From: Serpula lacrymans var. lacrymans S7.9
Taxonomy: Eukaryota > Basidiomycota > Agaricomycetes > Boletales > Serpulaceae
Length of the DNA stretch: 64,000 bases
NCBI RefSeq assembly: GCF_000218685.1
Contig: NW_006763304.1
Coordinates: 405,349 to 469,348 of the forward strand
Reading direction: 5' to 3'
A program made the translations under genes and the position numbers. Within the stretch, counting starts at the first letter, position 1, and each line of letters begins with the position of its first letter. Below, in pieces: positions 35,406 to 45,790 of this stretch. The notes beneath the pieces were generated by a model, which was given only the letters and a program-made list of their open reading frames with translations, was not told where the DNA came from and did no database searches.

Positions 35406-37570
35406 ATGTCTCCTGCCTTCTTTGCAGCAGCAACCACTGCGGCGGCTGCGGCTCCCGCTCCAAACCAGAAGGCTTTGATTCTACACGCCGATATTCTCAT
35501 CCTTGCTGTCATTGCTTGCTTCACCCTTTTTCACCTTCCTCGAGCCATCGCTAGATTCTCTGACAAGTCAGAATGGATGCAAGGCCACATCTTTCACTCG
35601 GTTAAGGTTGAACCTACCAGAGCAACAAACTTTAAGGTCGAGGCTTCGTACATGCCCACGTCTGACAAGACTTACACGGGATCTCAAGACTCGCATTCCG
35701 CATATTCGTCGGTCACTTATCTTGGTCAGTTTTCGAGCTTGAAGTATGCTGGTGCACCTGCTCCTCGACATGTCCCCATGTTGTCGTCATTCATTCACCC
35801 AATTTCATCCGCGCTTTGCCACCGCATGAACGGTTATTCCGTCGGTCAAATCTTACTCATGGCCGGATACTTGGGCATCTTGTTCTACGGCTCGTTCTAT
35901 GAATCGAATCCTTTCACCGATCCAGAGCGAGCAGGCTATGTCATCACGTCTCAAATTCCATTCATTTATGCTTTTGCGACTAAAAACAATGTTCTCGGTT
36001 TCCTAGTCGGCGTGGGCTATGAAAAGGTAAGGTGCGGTACCGAGCCGAAACGATACATCATAATTGCTGGACATCGAACTAAATCCCGGTTTCTATTTCT
36101 AGCTCAACTTCCTTCATCGTTTCGTCGGGAGGATAATGGTGATTGGCGCCAACGTGCACGCGTTGGGATATAGTAAGTGCTCAGCGTTGGCTCTCATGAC
36201 TGTCAGTGTCTTATCTGATAGCTATGCAGTCTATAAATGGACCCTTGCAAGCGAATTTACCGAAAAGATATCAGAACCTTACGTTCGATGGGGATTTGTT
36301 GCCTTGGTTTGCTTTGATTTACTGGGTTTCCTGTCGGTGTCAATTGTTCGTTCGACATCATACAATCTTTTCTTCACCACACACGCAGTCAGCTTAGTTG
36401 TGTTTCTCCCAGCTGTGCGCCTTTTCTGTTTTCTCACTAGGAGCTTTACTAAACAAGAAACTTACGTAGGTATGCTACCATGAAGCGGCTTGCATTCCCT
36501 ACGTTATCGCTGCCAGTGTTCTATACGGGTTAGATCACGTCTGCAGGTTGATCAAAACTCGTTTTACATCAGCCAAGATCCGTCCTCTTCCCGAGCTCGG
36601 CGTGACTCGTGTGGAGATGCCAGGTCTCAATGCAGGATGGCGCGCTGGTCAGCACGTGCGCCTTCGCGTGCTATCATCTGGTATGGGCTTGTGGGGATGG
36701 TCAGAATGCCATCCTTTCACTATCGCGAGCGTGAGTAGGACTCCGGAAGGCATGGTTCTGATGTGCAAGAAGGCCGGAAGGTGGACAAACAAGCTTTATT
36801 CAATGGCTTCGACTCCCTCATACGGTGAGGGTGGTAAGGAAGTGGGCAGAAATGTGAGCGTGATGGTAGAGGGACCCTACGGTAAGCATATCGCTGCGTA
36901 TGTGTCGAATTGCAGTCTGACGGTGATGTTTGCATGTAGGCGGTGTTGGCCATACAGTCATGTCCAGTTACTCCGGAGCGATGTTTGTGGTTGGTGGCTC
37001 CGGTGTCACTTTTGCTTTATCTGCTGCGCAGGATTTGATCAGCTCTGGAAGCTCCAGTCGTGTGAAGGTCATTGAAATCGTCTGGACTGTCCAAGACCCA
37101 TGTACGTGACTTTTATATCTGTCTATCGGGATGTCTAAGCTGATCCAAAAATGTTAGCTTCCTTGACGCCAATGCTCCCTCTTCTCGCCTCGTTGGTGCA
37201 GCAGAGCACTTCTGCTCGCGTGAAGGTCTCCGTGTTCTACACCCGTGCTATTCCCATCTCGCACGACGAGCCTTTCTTCCCTCCTGGGATTACGCTGAGC
37301 ACAGGCCGACCCAAGATTGGGCGTATCCTAGACTCCGTCATTGGGGAGACAGTATCCAGTGGAAACGGCGGATCTCTGAATGGTGTATTCGTTGGTGTCT
37401 GCGGTCCTGCCGCTCTGGCGGACAATGTTTCCAAAGTGGTCAAAAACTTCGATTCGAGTGTGAGAAAGGCTGTTGGTGGAGTTGAGCTCCATGAAGAGTG
37501 AGTTATCTTTTTGTCTGTTATAAGAATGCTCTGCTGACTACGTGTCGCCTGCAGAGTTTTCGGGTGGTGA
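35406..37570 (+). CDS. Ferric-chelate reductase (FRE family)
   Basis: A plasma-membrane flavocytochrome that reduces Fe(III)/Cu(II) outside the cell, using NADPH, FAD and two hemes. From ATG 35406 the chain has an Ala-rich start, a first membrane helix (ILILAVIACFTLFHLPRAIA), a loop, and further helices (GQILLMAGYLGILFYGSFYE). Heme-ligating histidines lie in LNFLHRFVGRI, GANVHALGY and FFTTHAVSLVVFLP. The cytosolic half has the FAD motif HPFTIAS after the WRAGQHVRLRV segment, the NADPH site FVVGGSGVTFALSAAQD, and the end VFVGVCGPAALADNVSKVV. The final exon is 13 nt long and yields the C-terminus VFGW, matching the aromatic tail of the family. Seven or so introns are present. No iron-transport partner (oxidase/permease) is adjacent. 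Confidence 0.9.
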
Positions 37571-37869
37571 GAAGCTGGTCTATCGTGCCCGATACATTTC
37601 CAGGTACAGGACAGATGTACACTGTGTGTACAGAGTACTACTTAGTACGCTCCGTGCCGTGTTGTATTACTATCGTGTCTTCCGCTGGAGGAGACATCAC
37701 CATGTCATTCGTATAGGGAAATAGCAATGGCATTTTAAAAAAGCTGGACAGATTTGCCAAGGTGAAATGCTTTGACACAAACCGTCAGGATGTGCCTTGG
37801 GCAGGGCACTCGAAGAGATCAGATCGTAGGGTAAATCTCGCCGCTCTACATGAGGAGACTGCATGACCT

Positions 37870-39417
37870 TCAAAAATCGTACAAATCTGGTCGCTCGGAG
37901 TGAAATGCTACTTTTTTCTTGGGCTTTTTCCCCTTTGTAGGTGGTGCCACCACTCGCTCTGTTGTTTCTAAACTATCAACCGCTCCTACATCACCACCTG
38001 CTGATGACTTGACAGCTTCCAACTCTACTTGGATAGTGGCAAGAGCCTGCTTCGGATTTGAAGTGAAGGTCTCGAGGGAGGTGTGGGCGGCAGGGCCGTC
38101 GAGAGCTGTTCCCTCAGTTGGAGGTGCAGTTCGTCTTTCAGAAACGCCGCCTTCCAAGTCAAGGTGCAGGGTTTCGAATACAAGCCGCCTGCGCGTACAT
38201 TTGAATGCAAGATTATTTTCACCGCTTCCGCCTGTCGCTGAGGCGGAAGAGGATAGCCCACGGAGCACAGAATATTTGTCGCTCGGGGGGAGAATGGTGT
38301 GCGGTGCAGGTAGGGTGTGGATATGGAGAAATCCGTGGTGAGAAGGGAAGAGCGCGGTGAGAGAGGGGTTGGCTGGGTAATGCATCGTTTGCAGGTAGCT
38401 TTTTGCTAATTAGGAAATTGGAGTAAAATACATACCTGGGAATGCCTGCATACTGATGACTGCATCTGAAAGCCAGCCTACCTTTTGTATCCAGCCGGTC
38501 CCGCCCCATTCGTCCGTACATAGATGAGGAGCGAGAGAAAGTGAAGCGCATGTAGTTGGGTGTTGGCGAAGCAATGCCCGAAGACGATATAAGAAGAGTA
38601 AGATATCCTAAGTCGCAATTAGCGCGTCACGTCCAATCTTTAACTGTCAGTGAGCCGACATACCTGCGGCTCCATATCTCCCCACTGTGGAGATCCAAGA
38701 GAAGGTATGCATATTCGAAGGGGCCTAGACGAGGGCCCCTCTATAGTATCTAAAACCTTCCTGATGTTTCTTATGGCACCCCGTGTGGACTTTTCGTCAT
38801 CTTCAGAGCTAACCGGATATGTTAGCACCTGTTCAGATCCTTTCGCTAGGTCAAGCGTTGGCTGAGGTATTCGACAAGTCAGATCAAGAGGGGAGCAAAA
38901 ATCTTCTGAGGGCATTCTATCAGGAGCCATTTTACAGATGACTGGCTGAACTTGGCAAGAAAATACGAAACACATACGAATTTGATGTAATAGTCGTCTG
39001 AAACTTCTTCATCTGCTCGTATCTCCATGCAATCTTAATCTTATCACCACTATCAGTGGTTTTTTCGTTATCTTCATCCTCCGCTACGGTCAAGGACGTA
39101 TGAGCGGACGGACTGCCTGGCATCCACATGCACTCTCTCAAAAGCAACTCTGCGTCGTCATCGATGACACATATTTTCTGTCCAGTTGCTAGGCCCTGTG
39201 CGATGAAGTACTTCTGCACTAATTCTCCATAGGCAGAATGGCTATCTGGCGCTAATGTGATGAATGAACAGGACGAAGGCAAACCACCACCAAGGATGTC
39301 ATCAAGGGAAGGAATACCGGTGGAAGTGATGATGGTCGATGGTGACGATGGAGATAGACGGGTGCCAGGAGCGAGGCTGGGCTGCTTTGAAGCTGATTTT
39401 CTCTTGAATGAAGACAT
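37870..39417 (-). CDS. ELP4: Elongator complex protein 4
   Basis: A RecA-like subunit of the Elp456 hexameric ring of Elongator, which modifies wobble uridines of tRNA. From ATG 39417 the chain begins MSSFKRKSASKQPSLAPGTR, followed by the family core ITSTGIPSLDDILGGGLPS, CSFITLAPDSHSAYGELVQK and YFIAQGLATGQKICVIDDD. KIAWRYEQMKKFQTT follows, matching the conserved IAWRY motif. Middle exons (38640-38975) run through RMPSEDFCSPLDLTC to the SEDDEKSTRGAIRNIRKVLD segment. The last exon gives CTRRRLVFETLHLDLEGGVS and a Lys-rich tail ending HSERPDLYDF. As in other Elp4 proteins, the Walker motifs are degenerate. It converges with the ferric reductase gene, 299 bp apart. Confidence 0.9.
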
Positions 39418-39671
39418 CCAGCAAGAACAAGGCTGAAATTTTAAATCGATGGTAAAAGATTCATTGCAAGGACAATTGCAATATTCCGTGGATTAGGTCA
39501 GCTATACAGAAATCACAGTTTACCTCATTGTAGCACTACAATACAGAATAAGCATCCTTTATGACCACGATGAGCAATGGACTGGAATATCGGAAGGGTA
39601 CGACTAAAAGTGTGCTCTACTTGGATATGCTGCCGTGGTACTAGTAGATGTTATCATGTCATGCACGGTGA

Positions 39672-40509
39672 TCAATGCACGACAGCCCATTTCTCCAGTG
39701 CTGCCATATACCTAGCCCACCTACCGTTGTTCCAACTTACAACCTTTAGCCATGCCTCATCAGGGCTATCATATCGCAATGTGAGCATCAGCCCTCCAAG
39801 CATACAGTCAGCCAGCGATAAATTCTCCCCCATGAAGTAAATTCCATGCACATTCTTTTCCAAAAGCTTAGAGAGCAGGTCAAAGGAACCTTCGATTCGT
39901 TTCCATGCCTCCTCCCTGTCGCGACCTTTCAGCTCTATGTCCTCCAATTTCTTACCGAATGCCGCTTCCATGCGCTGGCGAAAATGTGCGCGGTCGCGCG
40001 GGGTCTTTTTCGAGTACATGTGCATCACCATGACGGGGAGAAGATGAGCAGTGATGGAGGTAGCGACGTGATACTCAAACAGCGCTTGAAGTGCTCGACT
40101 TCCTGATGGGAGGAGCACATGAGTGGGGTCGGGGTCTGGATACCTGCGTTCTAGGTATTCGATGATGGGCGTCGAATCTGAGAGGATAGCGGGTGGAGAG
40201 AATGTGTTGTCTATTAACGCTGGGAGAGTGTATGTTGGTACTCCAGAAGGTGAGGTGCCTGTGGGGGGAATCCCGAGTGATTTGCTAACTGATTCGATGT
40301 CGGTGGTCTCAACCCACCGGGTTTGGTAGCACAGGCCTTTGTAGTTTAGGGCTAATCTGTTGAATTTTGGACGTTAAATATAGTATGAGACCAAAGTGTA
40401 ATGGCGAGTATATCTCTTTGAACACTAGCCTTACTTTCCATGTATTCGGTGAGGTGGGGACTGGGAGGACAGTAGGGATGTCGAAGAATGTGATTTTAGT
40501 GACAGTCAT
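39672..40509 (-). CDS. Glutathione S-transferase, etherase/FuA-like (copy 1)
   Basis: A basidiomycete GST. Exon 1 (from 40509) reads MTVTKITFFDIPTVLPVPTS then PNTWKVR, the thioredoxin-fold start with the SPNTWK(V/T)R signature of etherase/FuA-like GSTs. Its intron donor lies near 40430. Exon 2 reads LALNYKGLCYQTRWVETTDI, TYTLPALIDNTFSPPAILSD and TPIIEYLERRYPDPDPTHV. The helical C-domain is LFEYHVATSITAHLLPVMVM through ENLSLADCMLGGLMLTLRYD, ending EKWAVVH. Related enzymes act in detoxification of wood-derived or endogenous compounds. About 250 aa. It is paralogous to the gene at 43921-44759, same strand, with the STE3 gene between them. Confidence 0.85.
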
Positions 40510-41901
40510 AAGCAAGAATCGTACAGAAATGACAGAATGGACACTCAGGCGGGCACAGTATGTTGCTACTACTAGCACTGATAGTACTGAAGACTCGGAG
40601 TGACTGAAGTTGGTCACGGTTATTTGCAGACCGGAACTTGAAAGCTACCGCCGGCGTGGGCGAGATTTTCTCACATCACTTCAGCCGCATCACGTGGACT
40701 CGGATAAGGCGCTGCCAACTGATCTGGTGCACATGCCTCACTGCCAGTGCCAGCTATGCTTCAATCTATCTTCTTCTAGTGAATTAGGGGGGTTATGGCA
40801 TCAGTCTATTCATAACCACATTACTTATAGCCGCGGAGCAAGTCAATGTTGTTCAAGTTCGTCAACATTTCAACAGTTACATCGGTGAGTTCTATGATTC
40901 CAGCTCCAGAGTCCAAAACTTACTCTTGTTCTTTCATTTACAATCACTCAGGGGCTTGTCGCCTCCACGGCGCACTAAAGGCTCGATCTTCACTACAAAT
41001 ATGCTGTCTCTAAATATACAGTACCGGAGTCCTGCTATGCGGACCTACGTTAGCACTTACGCCCATCCAGTGTGGCCATCGCTGTTCCTATCACAATAAT
41101 GACGGGGGATTTATTCTTCGAATTTAATATGGCGGTGAATAGGTGGACTGTCATCGAAAGAAGCAACGGGTATAGCACTTGGAGTGTCAATGAAGGATGG
41201 AGAATGCCGAGGCTGAAGCCATCAATGTTGTGAGTTGAGGAGGATCCCGAGCAGATTGAAACGAGAGAGGCGGTAGGGACGCAAAGCCTTCTTTTCCTTC
41301 CCGACCAGTCCAAATATTTCCTCCGTCCTGTCAACAACTACAGGCAGCGTTCATTCAAGTTGGGCTTTGCGTTTAAAAAAGAAGTAGCGGGGAGAAAGCA
41401 TGGCCCTCGGCTATCTTCTTACTCTTTAATTCTAGTATGTAGAGCCTTCCACTTGTCATCGTCAGTACTTCGATTTGTTCATCTTTGCCTCCTATCTACT
41501 TCGCATGGCTTGGCACGAGCGTCTTGTCGGATAGCGCTGTTTTCTATTATGCCGGTGGACGCCGTTGGCCTTGTGATGCTACTAGAGTCGTTGCGAGTGA
41601 GTTAGCCTCGAAACTATCCAGTGTATACTCTGTAGCTAATAGCCACACCTCTGCGAAGTGAACTATCCTGTTATCATTATTATATTACTCGCATTCTTGG
41701 CTGGAATGCAAGCTCTGGTTCAGTTGTGACCATGTGCCCGTACAAATCAGCCATCAAGTGGTTTTGACAAGACGTCAACTATCCTGCATCACATCTCGGT
41801 GAATCACGCATTACCTAATGTATAGAGTAAGTAACGTAGTCGCAAAAACCATTTAAAGAGGACGCATTGTCTCAGCGTACCACTTATCAAGGGCTTCACA
41901 A
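40510..41901. other. Intergenic upstream of STE3
   Basis: 1.39 kb separating the first GST gene from the STE3 receptor gene. I searched by eye on both strands for a short pheromone precursor ending in a CaaX box and found none. A minus-strand frame at 41050-41337 has two hydrophobic stretches (HPSLTLQVLYPLLLSMTVHL) but no family match or splice context, so I leave it out. Confidence 0.4.
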
Positions 41902-43569
41902 ATGTCATTCCAATCTCTGGCGACCACAAACACATTTCCTGCGTTTGGACTCTTGGGATTTCTCTTGATGGTTATTTTGTTGCCAATGATTTTCCGAGGT
42001 TAGTTTCTCATACATCTTGCATATTTGAAAATGACTATTCACCCCTCCAGTCCAGAACTCCATATCATACTTGTACAAATTGTTCATAATGTGGACAAGC
42101 CTCTCATGTCTCCTTTATGGCGTTAACGCTATCGTGTGGAACAACAACACAGTAGACAAGTCACCAGTTTGGTGTTATATTTGTAAGTGTCGGAATATCT
42201 TGACCAGCACATCCTGATGAGTGGCCCCTTATCGCAGCGACTCCCCTGATCAATGCTTCTGAAACTGGTAATCCGGCGGTTTTACTTTGCATTGTTCGCC
42301 ACCTATATCGCATCATAACAATGAGTGCAGCGAACCAGAGTATTTCCAAGGTAATCTAGCAGTTCGTGTTGCTGATTATTCTTACTAATGGCGGGATGTT
42401 AGAATCGACGCGACTTGATCATAGACCTTTGTATCGGAGTTGTTTTCCCCGTCGTACTTTCATCTCTATGTACGTTGTGTGCCATAAATGTTGTTGAACT
42501 CACTAACTCTTCTTATCAGTATATGTCGTTGAATACAGGAAGTATTTCATTCTTGAAAACCTAGGATGTTTTCCTGCCGTAGCCTTCACACCACTCACTA
42601 TCCCACTTTTCTTCATTTGGCCTTCCGTCCTGGGATTGCTGAATGCTCTATATGCTGGTCTGTAACTCCAATACATTGCCAATATTTCTGACATATATGG
42701 TCGTCTATAGGTCTTACCATACGCGCTACTATAAAACGGAAAGTTTTCAGAAGAGAAATCATGCAAGATAACCGATATATGCAGTTTGATCACTACTGGC
42801 GCCTGTTGATGCTAAGTGGCATTTGCATCATATGCACCCTCCCATATGGGATAGTCATACTGGTTATCAACCTCCTCGAACCAATGGTCCCATACACATG
42901 GCACTCGATACATGCTAACTTTTCTCAAATTGAGCAATTGCCTGTATCCGTGTGGGCGATAGATGCCAAAAACCAGGTCGATATTGAGTCATCTCGTTGG
43001 TTTGCTGTGTTTTATGCCTTCATATTCTTCGCGTTTTTTGGGTTCACAAAGGATGCTGTACAAAACTATCGCCTCGCTGGCCTTTGGGTCATACGACGTT
43101 TTGGTTTCCGTCCATCCAATCTGGATGCATTGATGGCTAGGTTCGTAATCTTGAGTCATCTCTTTTTTAAATACTCATTTATGCCGGAAGACAATCCTCA
43201 CCTCGTACTGATCTTGTCCGACGGGAACCTGTTATGTTTCCATCTGAGACGTCTGTTGGCTCCTTGAAATTCATTTCTTACCCTGGCTCCAACCAAATCA
43301 TCGCGTCTATTACGCAGTCTTTGCATTTTCATCCGCTATCTCTCCCTATATGCTCAACGGACCTGTCTATGGGAGAGTTCCGAAGTAGCCAAACAGGTGG
43401 CCTGAACGGTGGGCCCGTCACTGTCTCGGGTAGTGATATAGCTTTGAGTAGCTTGAATCAGGGGCCGACTCGGTCTGCTCGCGGCGATGAAAATGATCCA
43501 CCAGCGTTATCGCTCCCGATCACAGAGCCGGTATCTGCTTTGGATGCATCTGCTGTCTTACGGCGTTAG
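41902..43569 (+). CDS. STE3-type pheromone receptor (GPCR)
   Basis: A seven-helix receptor of the fungal a-factor (class D, STE3) family that senses lipopeptide pheromones. Seven exons join with correct phases from ATG 41902: TM1 FPAFGLLGFLLMVILLPMIF; TM2 LYKLFIMWTSLSCLLYGVNA followed by IVWNNN; then PVWCYISTPLINASETGNPA and VLLCIVRHLYRIITMSAANQ with the conserved RHLYRI; TM4 RRDLIIDLCIGVVFPVVLSS; extracellular YFILENLGCFPAV; TM5 and TM6 IPLFFIWPSVLGLLNALYA and LLMLSGICIICTLPYGIVIL; TM7 WFAVFYAFIFFAFFGFTKDA. The cytoplasmic tail (about 125 residues) is Ser/Thr/Pro-rich and ends ALDASAVLRR. About 450 aa in all. It could belong to a mating-type B (P/R) locus or be one of the non-mating receptor-like genes common in mushrooms. 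Confidence 0.92.
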
Positions 43570-43920
43570 TGCTTGAATTCACCATAGCTACAGGAACCCA
43601 AACAGTCTCGTTATAGCCTCTCCAGTTAGATACTTCTAGGACCACCTCTTACCTTTACGAGAAGCGACGACAGAATATGCTGTCAAATAAGCGTGCACGT
43701 AGATCGTAGGCACTTTATTTCCTAGCTATGAACGTTGCAGGTTTTACTTTCTTGGCGCTTGAAAGTTCACAACATTCATGTTCACTTTAAGATATTATCG
43801 CTTGCTTTTCCGTTGGATGATTTTGAGTACTTTACCTGACTCCGCCTTTGGAAAAATAACACTTTGATGCCGCTAAAAGCAGTGCAACCGTGGTATCGGA
43901 TAGGCTACGATAACAACTAT

Positions 43921-44759
43921 TCAGTGGGTCTTAATGTATGTGTATGGCCCAAAATTAGCCAAGTATCTTGTCCACCTCCCATCGCTCCAGCTCCCTATCT
44001 TTACCCAAGCGTCATTGGGACTAGCGTACCGAGACATGATCAGCAAACCGCAGAGCTTGAAATCAGCCAGGGTAATCGTGTCTCCCATGAAATATTCCCC
44101 TCCATTCTTCTCGATACATCCAGCAAAAAAGTTAAATACATCCTCGATCTTTCTCCACAGCACTTCCCTCGCCTCGCCTTTTGCTTCAATTTCCTCCAGT
44201 GGTTTGCCGTATATACCTTCAAGTCGTTTCCGAAAATGAACCTGGCCGCGCGGGCCTTTCGTGGAGTACATGGACATGATCACGAGTGGGTAAATATCAG
44301 CCATGATCGTGGAAGCAACGTGGTGTTCGAAAGCGGCAAAAAGAGCGCCGTAATTGGGCGGGATAATCGCTCGAGAAGGATCAGGGTTGGGGTATGCCTT
44401 CTCTAGATATTCGATGATGGGGGTAGAGTCGGAGAGAATGACAGGAGGAGATGGGGTATGGTCTATCAACGCAGGAAGAGTGTATTTTGGATCGCCATTG
44501 AGCTTCTTCGTCGTTGGGGGTATTCCAAGGGATCTACAGATAGACTCGATGTCGACGGTCTCGACCCAGCGAGTCTCATATGCCAAACTCTTATAGTTTA
44601 AGACGAGCCTAGTGAAGATGGAACGGTCAGCAATGCGTTCAAGTTATCACCTGGAATGGCTAACATGACCACTTACCTCACTTTCCATGTGTTCGGTGAC
44701 GTTGGAAAAGAGCCGGGAAGAGTTGTCGGTATATCGAAAAAAGTGATTTTCGTATCCAT
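43921..44759 (-). CDS. Glutathione S-transferase, etherase/FuA-like (copy 2)
   Basis: Paralogue of 39672-40509. Exon 1 (from 44759) reads MDTKITFFDIPTTLPGSFPT then SPNTWKVR and ends at a GTAAGT donor. Exon 2 (to 43921) gives YETRWVETVDIESICRSLGI, PKYTLPALIDHTPSPPVILS and STPIIEYLEKAYPNPDPSRA. The C-domain runs FEHHVASTIMADIYPLVIMS through GDTITLADFKLCGLLIMSRY and ends FGPYTYIKTH. Both copies share gene structure, strand and most motifs (TRWVET.DIES..SLGIPPT), so they arose by local duplication. Differences are spread along the length, so the duplication is not very recent. About 245 aa. Confidence 0.87.
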
Positions 44760-45790
44760 GTTTATGGTCATCAATCGAGGACCTAAGCAAGAGACGGTGC
44801 GGTATCAAGAAGACTGAAGAATCCTTGATGGGATGAGTACTAAGTATCCGGGTATCCTTCAAAAGATGCTATTCCCGAGATTACTACACCTGATTTTTCA
44901 TGGTCCATTGGCGCTCAACTGATGATGTTACTAAATATGTGTTAAACTTGTATTGCTCAATGGCACTCGCAGTGGAGAAAAGAAATGTGTCACTGATACC
45001 GACTGTGACCCGCTGTGACGTGCGTAGGTCGGCAAGTCCGTCTGGCTCGTGCCCGAACCTGTGCCCGATGGTTCTTGTTCGCTACCACATACGTCCTCAT
45101 GATCATATCTCCTACGATGACAGATAACGGTATCTTGCCACAGGAGTAATATATGCTTCGCAGTGGCGATAAAATTTACCAAATGATGGATCAAATGATG
45201 ACCAGGAACCTTCGCTAGTCGAGCAGTTAAGAATTGAGACTGGTTTTCTGCTATGAACATAGAATGCAGCGATGTGGTTATCTGACCTGGTAGAGTCACG
45301 GTCAAGGCGACAGACGAGTATGGCAAGTCTCCCATTGCACGTGTGCCTAGTGACCATGTGTTTTATGTACTGACGCTCACAACCTTTGGCGCTTTAGCTG
45401 TGACGTCTCCCTTAGGTCTTAGCATTGGTCGGGTGAAGTATATTCCTGTGCTCATTCACTTTCCCTACAGAAATCATCGCGCTGAACGCTCCGGAGGTGT
45501 ATGCATTTTTACACTTCAGGCGACCTCATTTTTCATCGAGTCTTCGCACACGCACACACCGCGAGGCTACTATGACCATCGTCCTTGACTCCTCGTTGTT
45601 TTTGCATCCTGACAATTCTTCGTACCACAGACCCAAGCGTCCTTTTTGTTCTAATTGATAACTAACCAAATCGTTGGCATAGTATGTGCTGTTGGCAGAA
45701 GCACAGTCAGTCAGATCTTCATCTGCCCACAGCCGAAAGCTGGCAAAGGGATATTGCGCGCAAGGTATAGGCTGTCATCCTTTCAATGCA
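44760..45790. other. Intergenic, nothing recognised
   Basis: 1.03 kb between the second GST gene (minus) and the HET gene (plus), so it contains both promoters. Short overlapping frames on both strands (44931-45357 minus, 45343-45588 plus) show no family likeness. I found no CaaX-type small ORF. Confidence 0.4.

Noticed and set aside
43864..44406. 180-codon open frame on the plus strand
   Set aside because: Antisense to the second GST gene, which has clear family motifs and splice sites.
40510..45790. Pheromone precursor next to STE3
   Set aside because: One CxCA-stop string near 45340-45355 was examined, but its frame has a stop shortly upstream and no ATG. No other short frame ended in a CaaX box.
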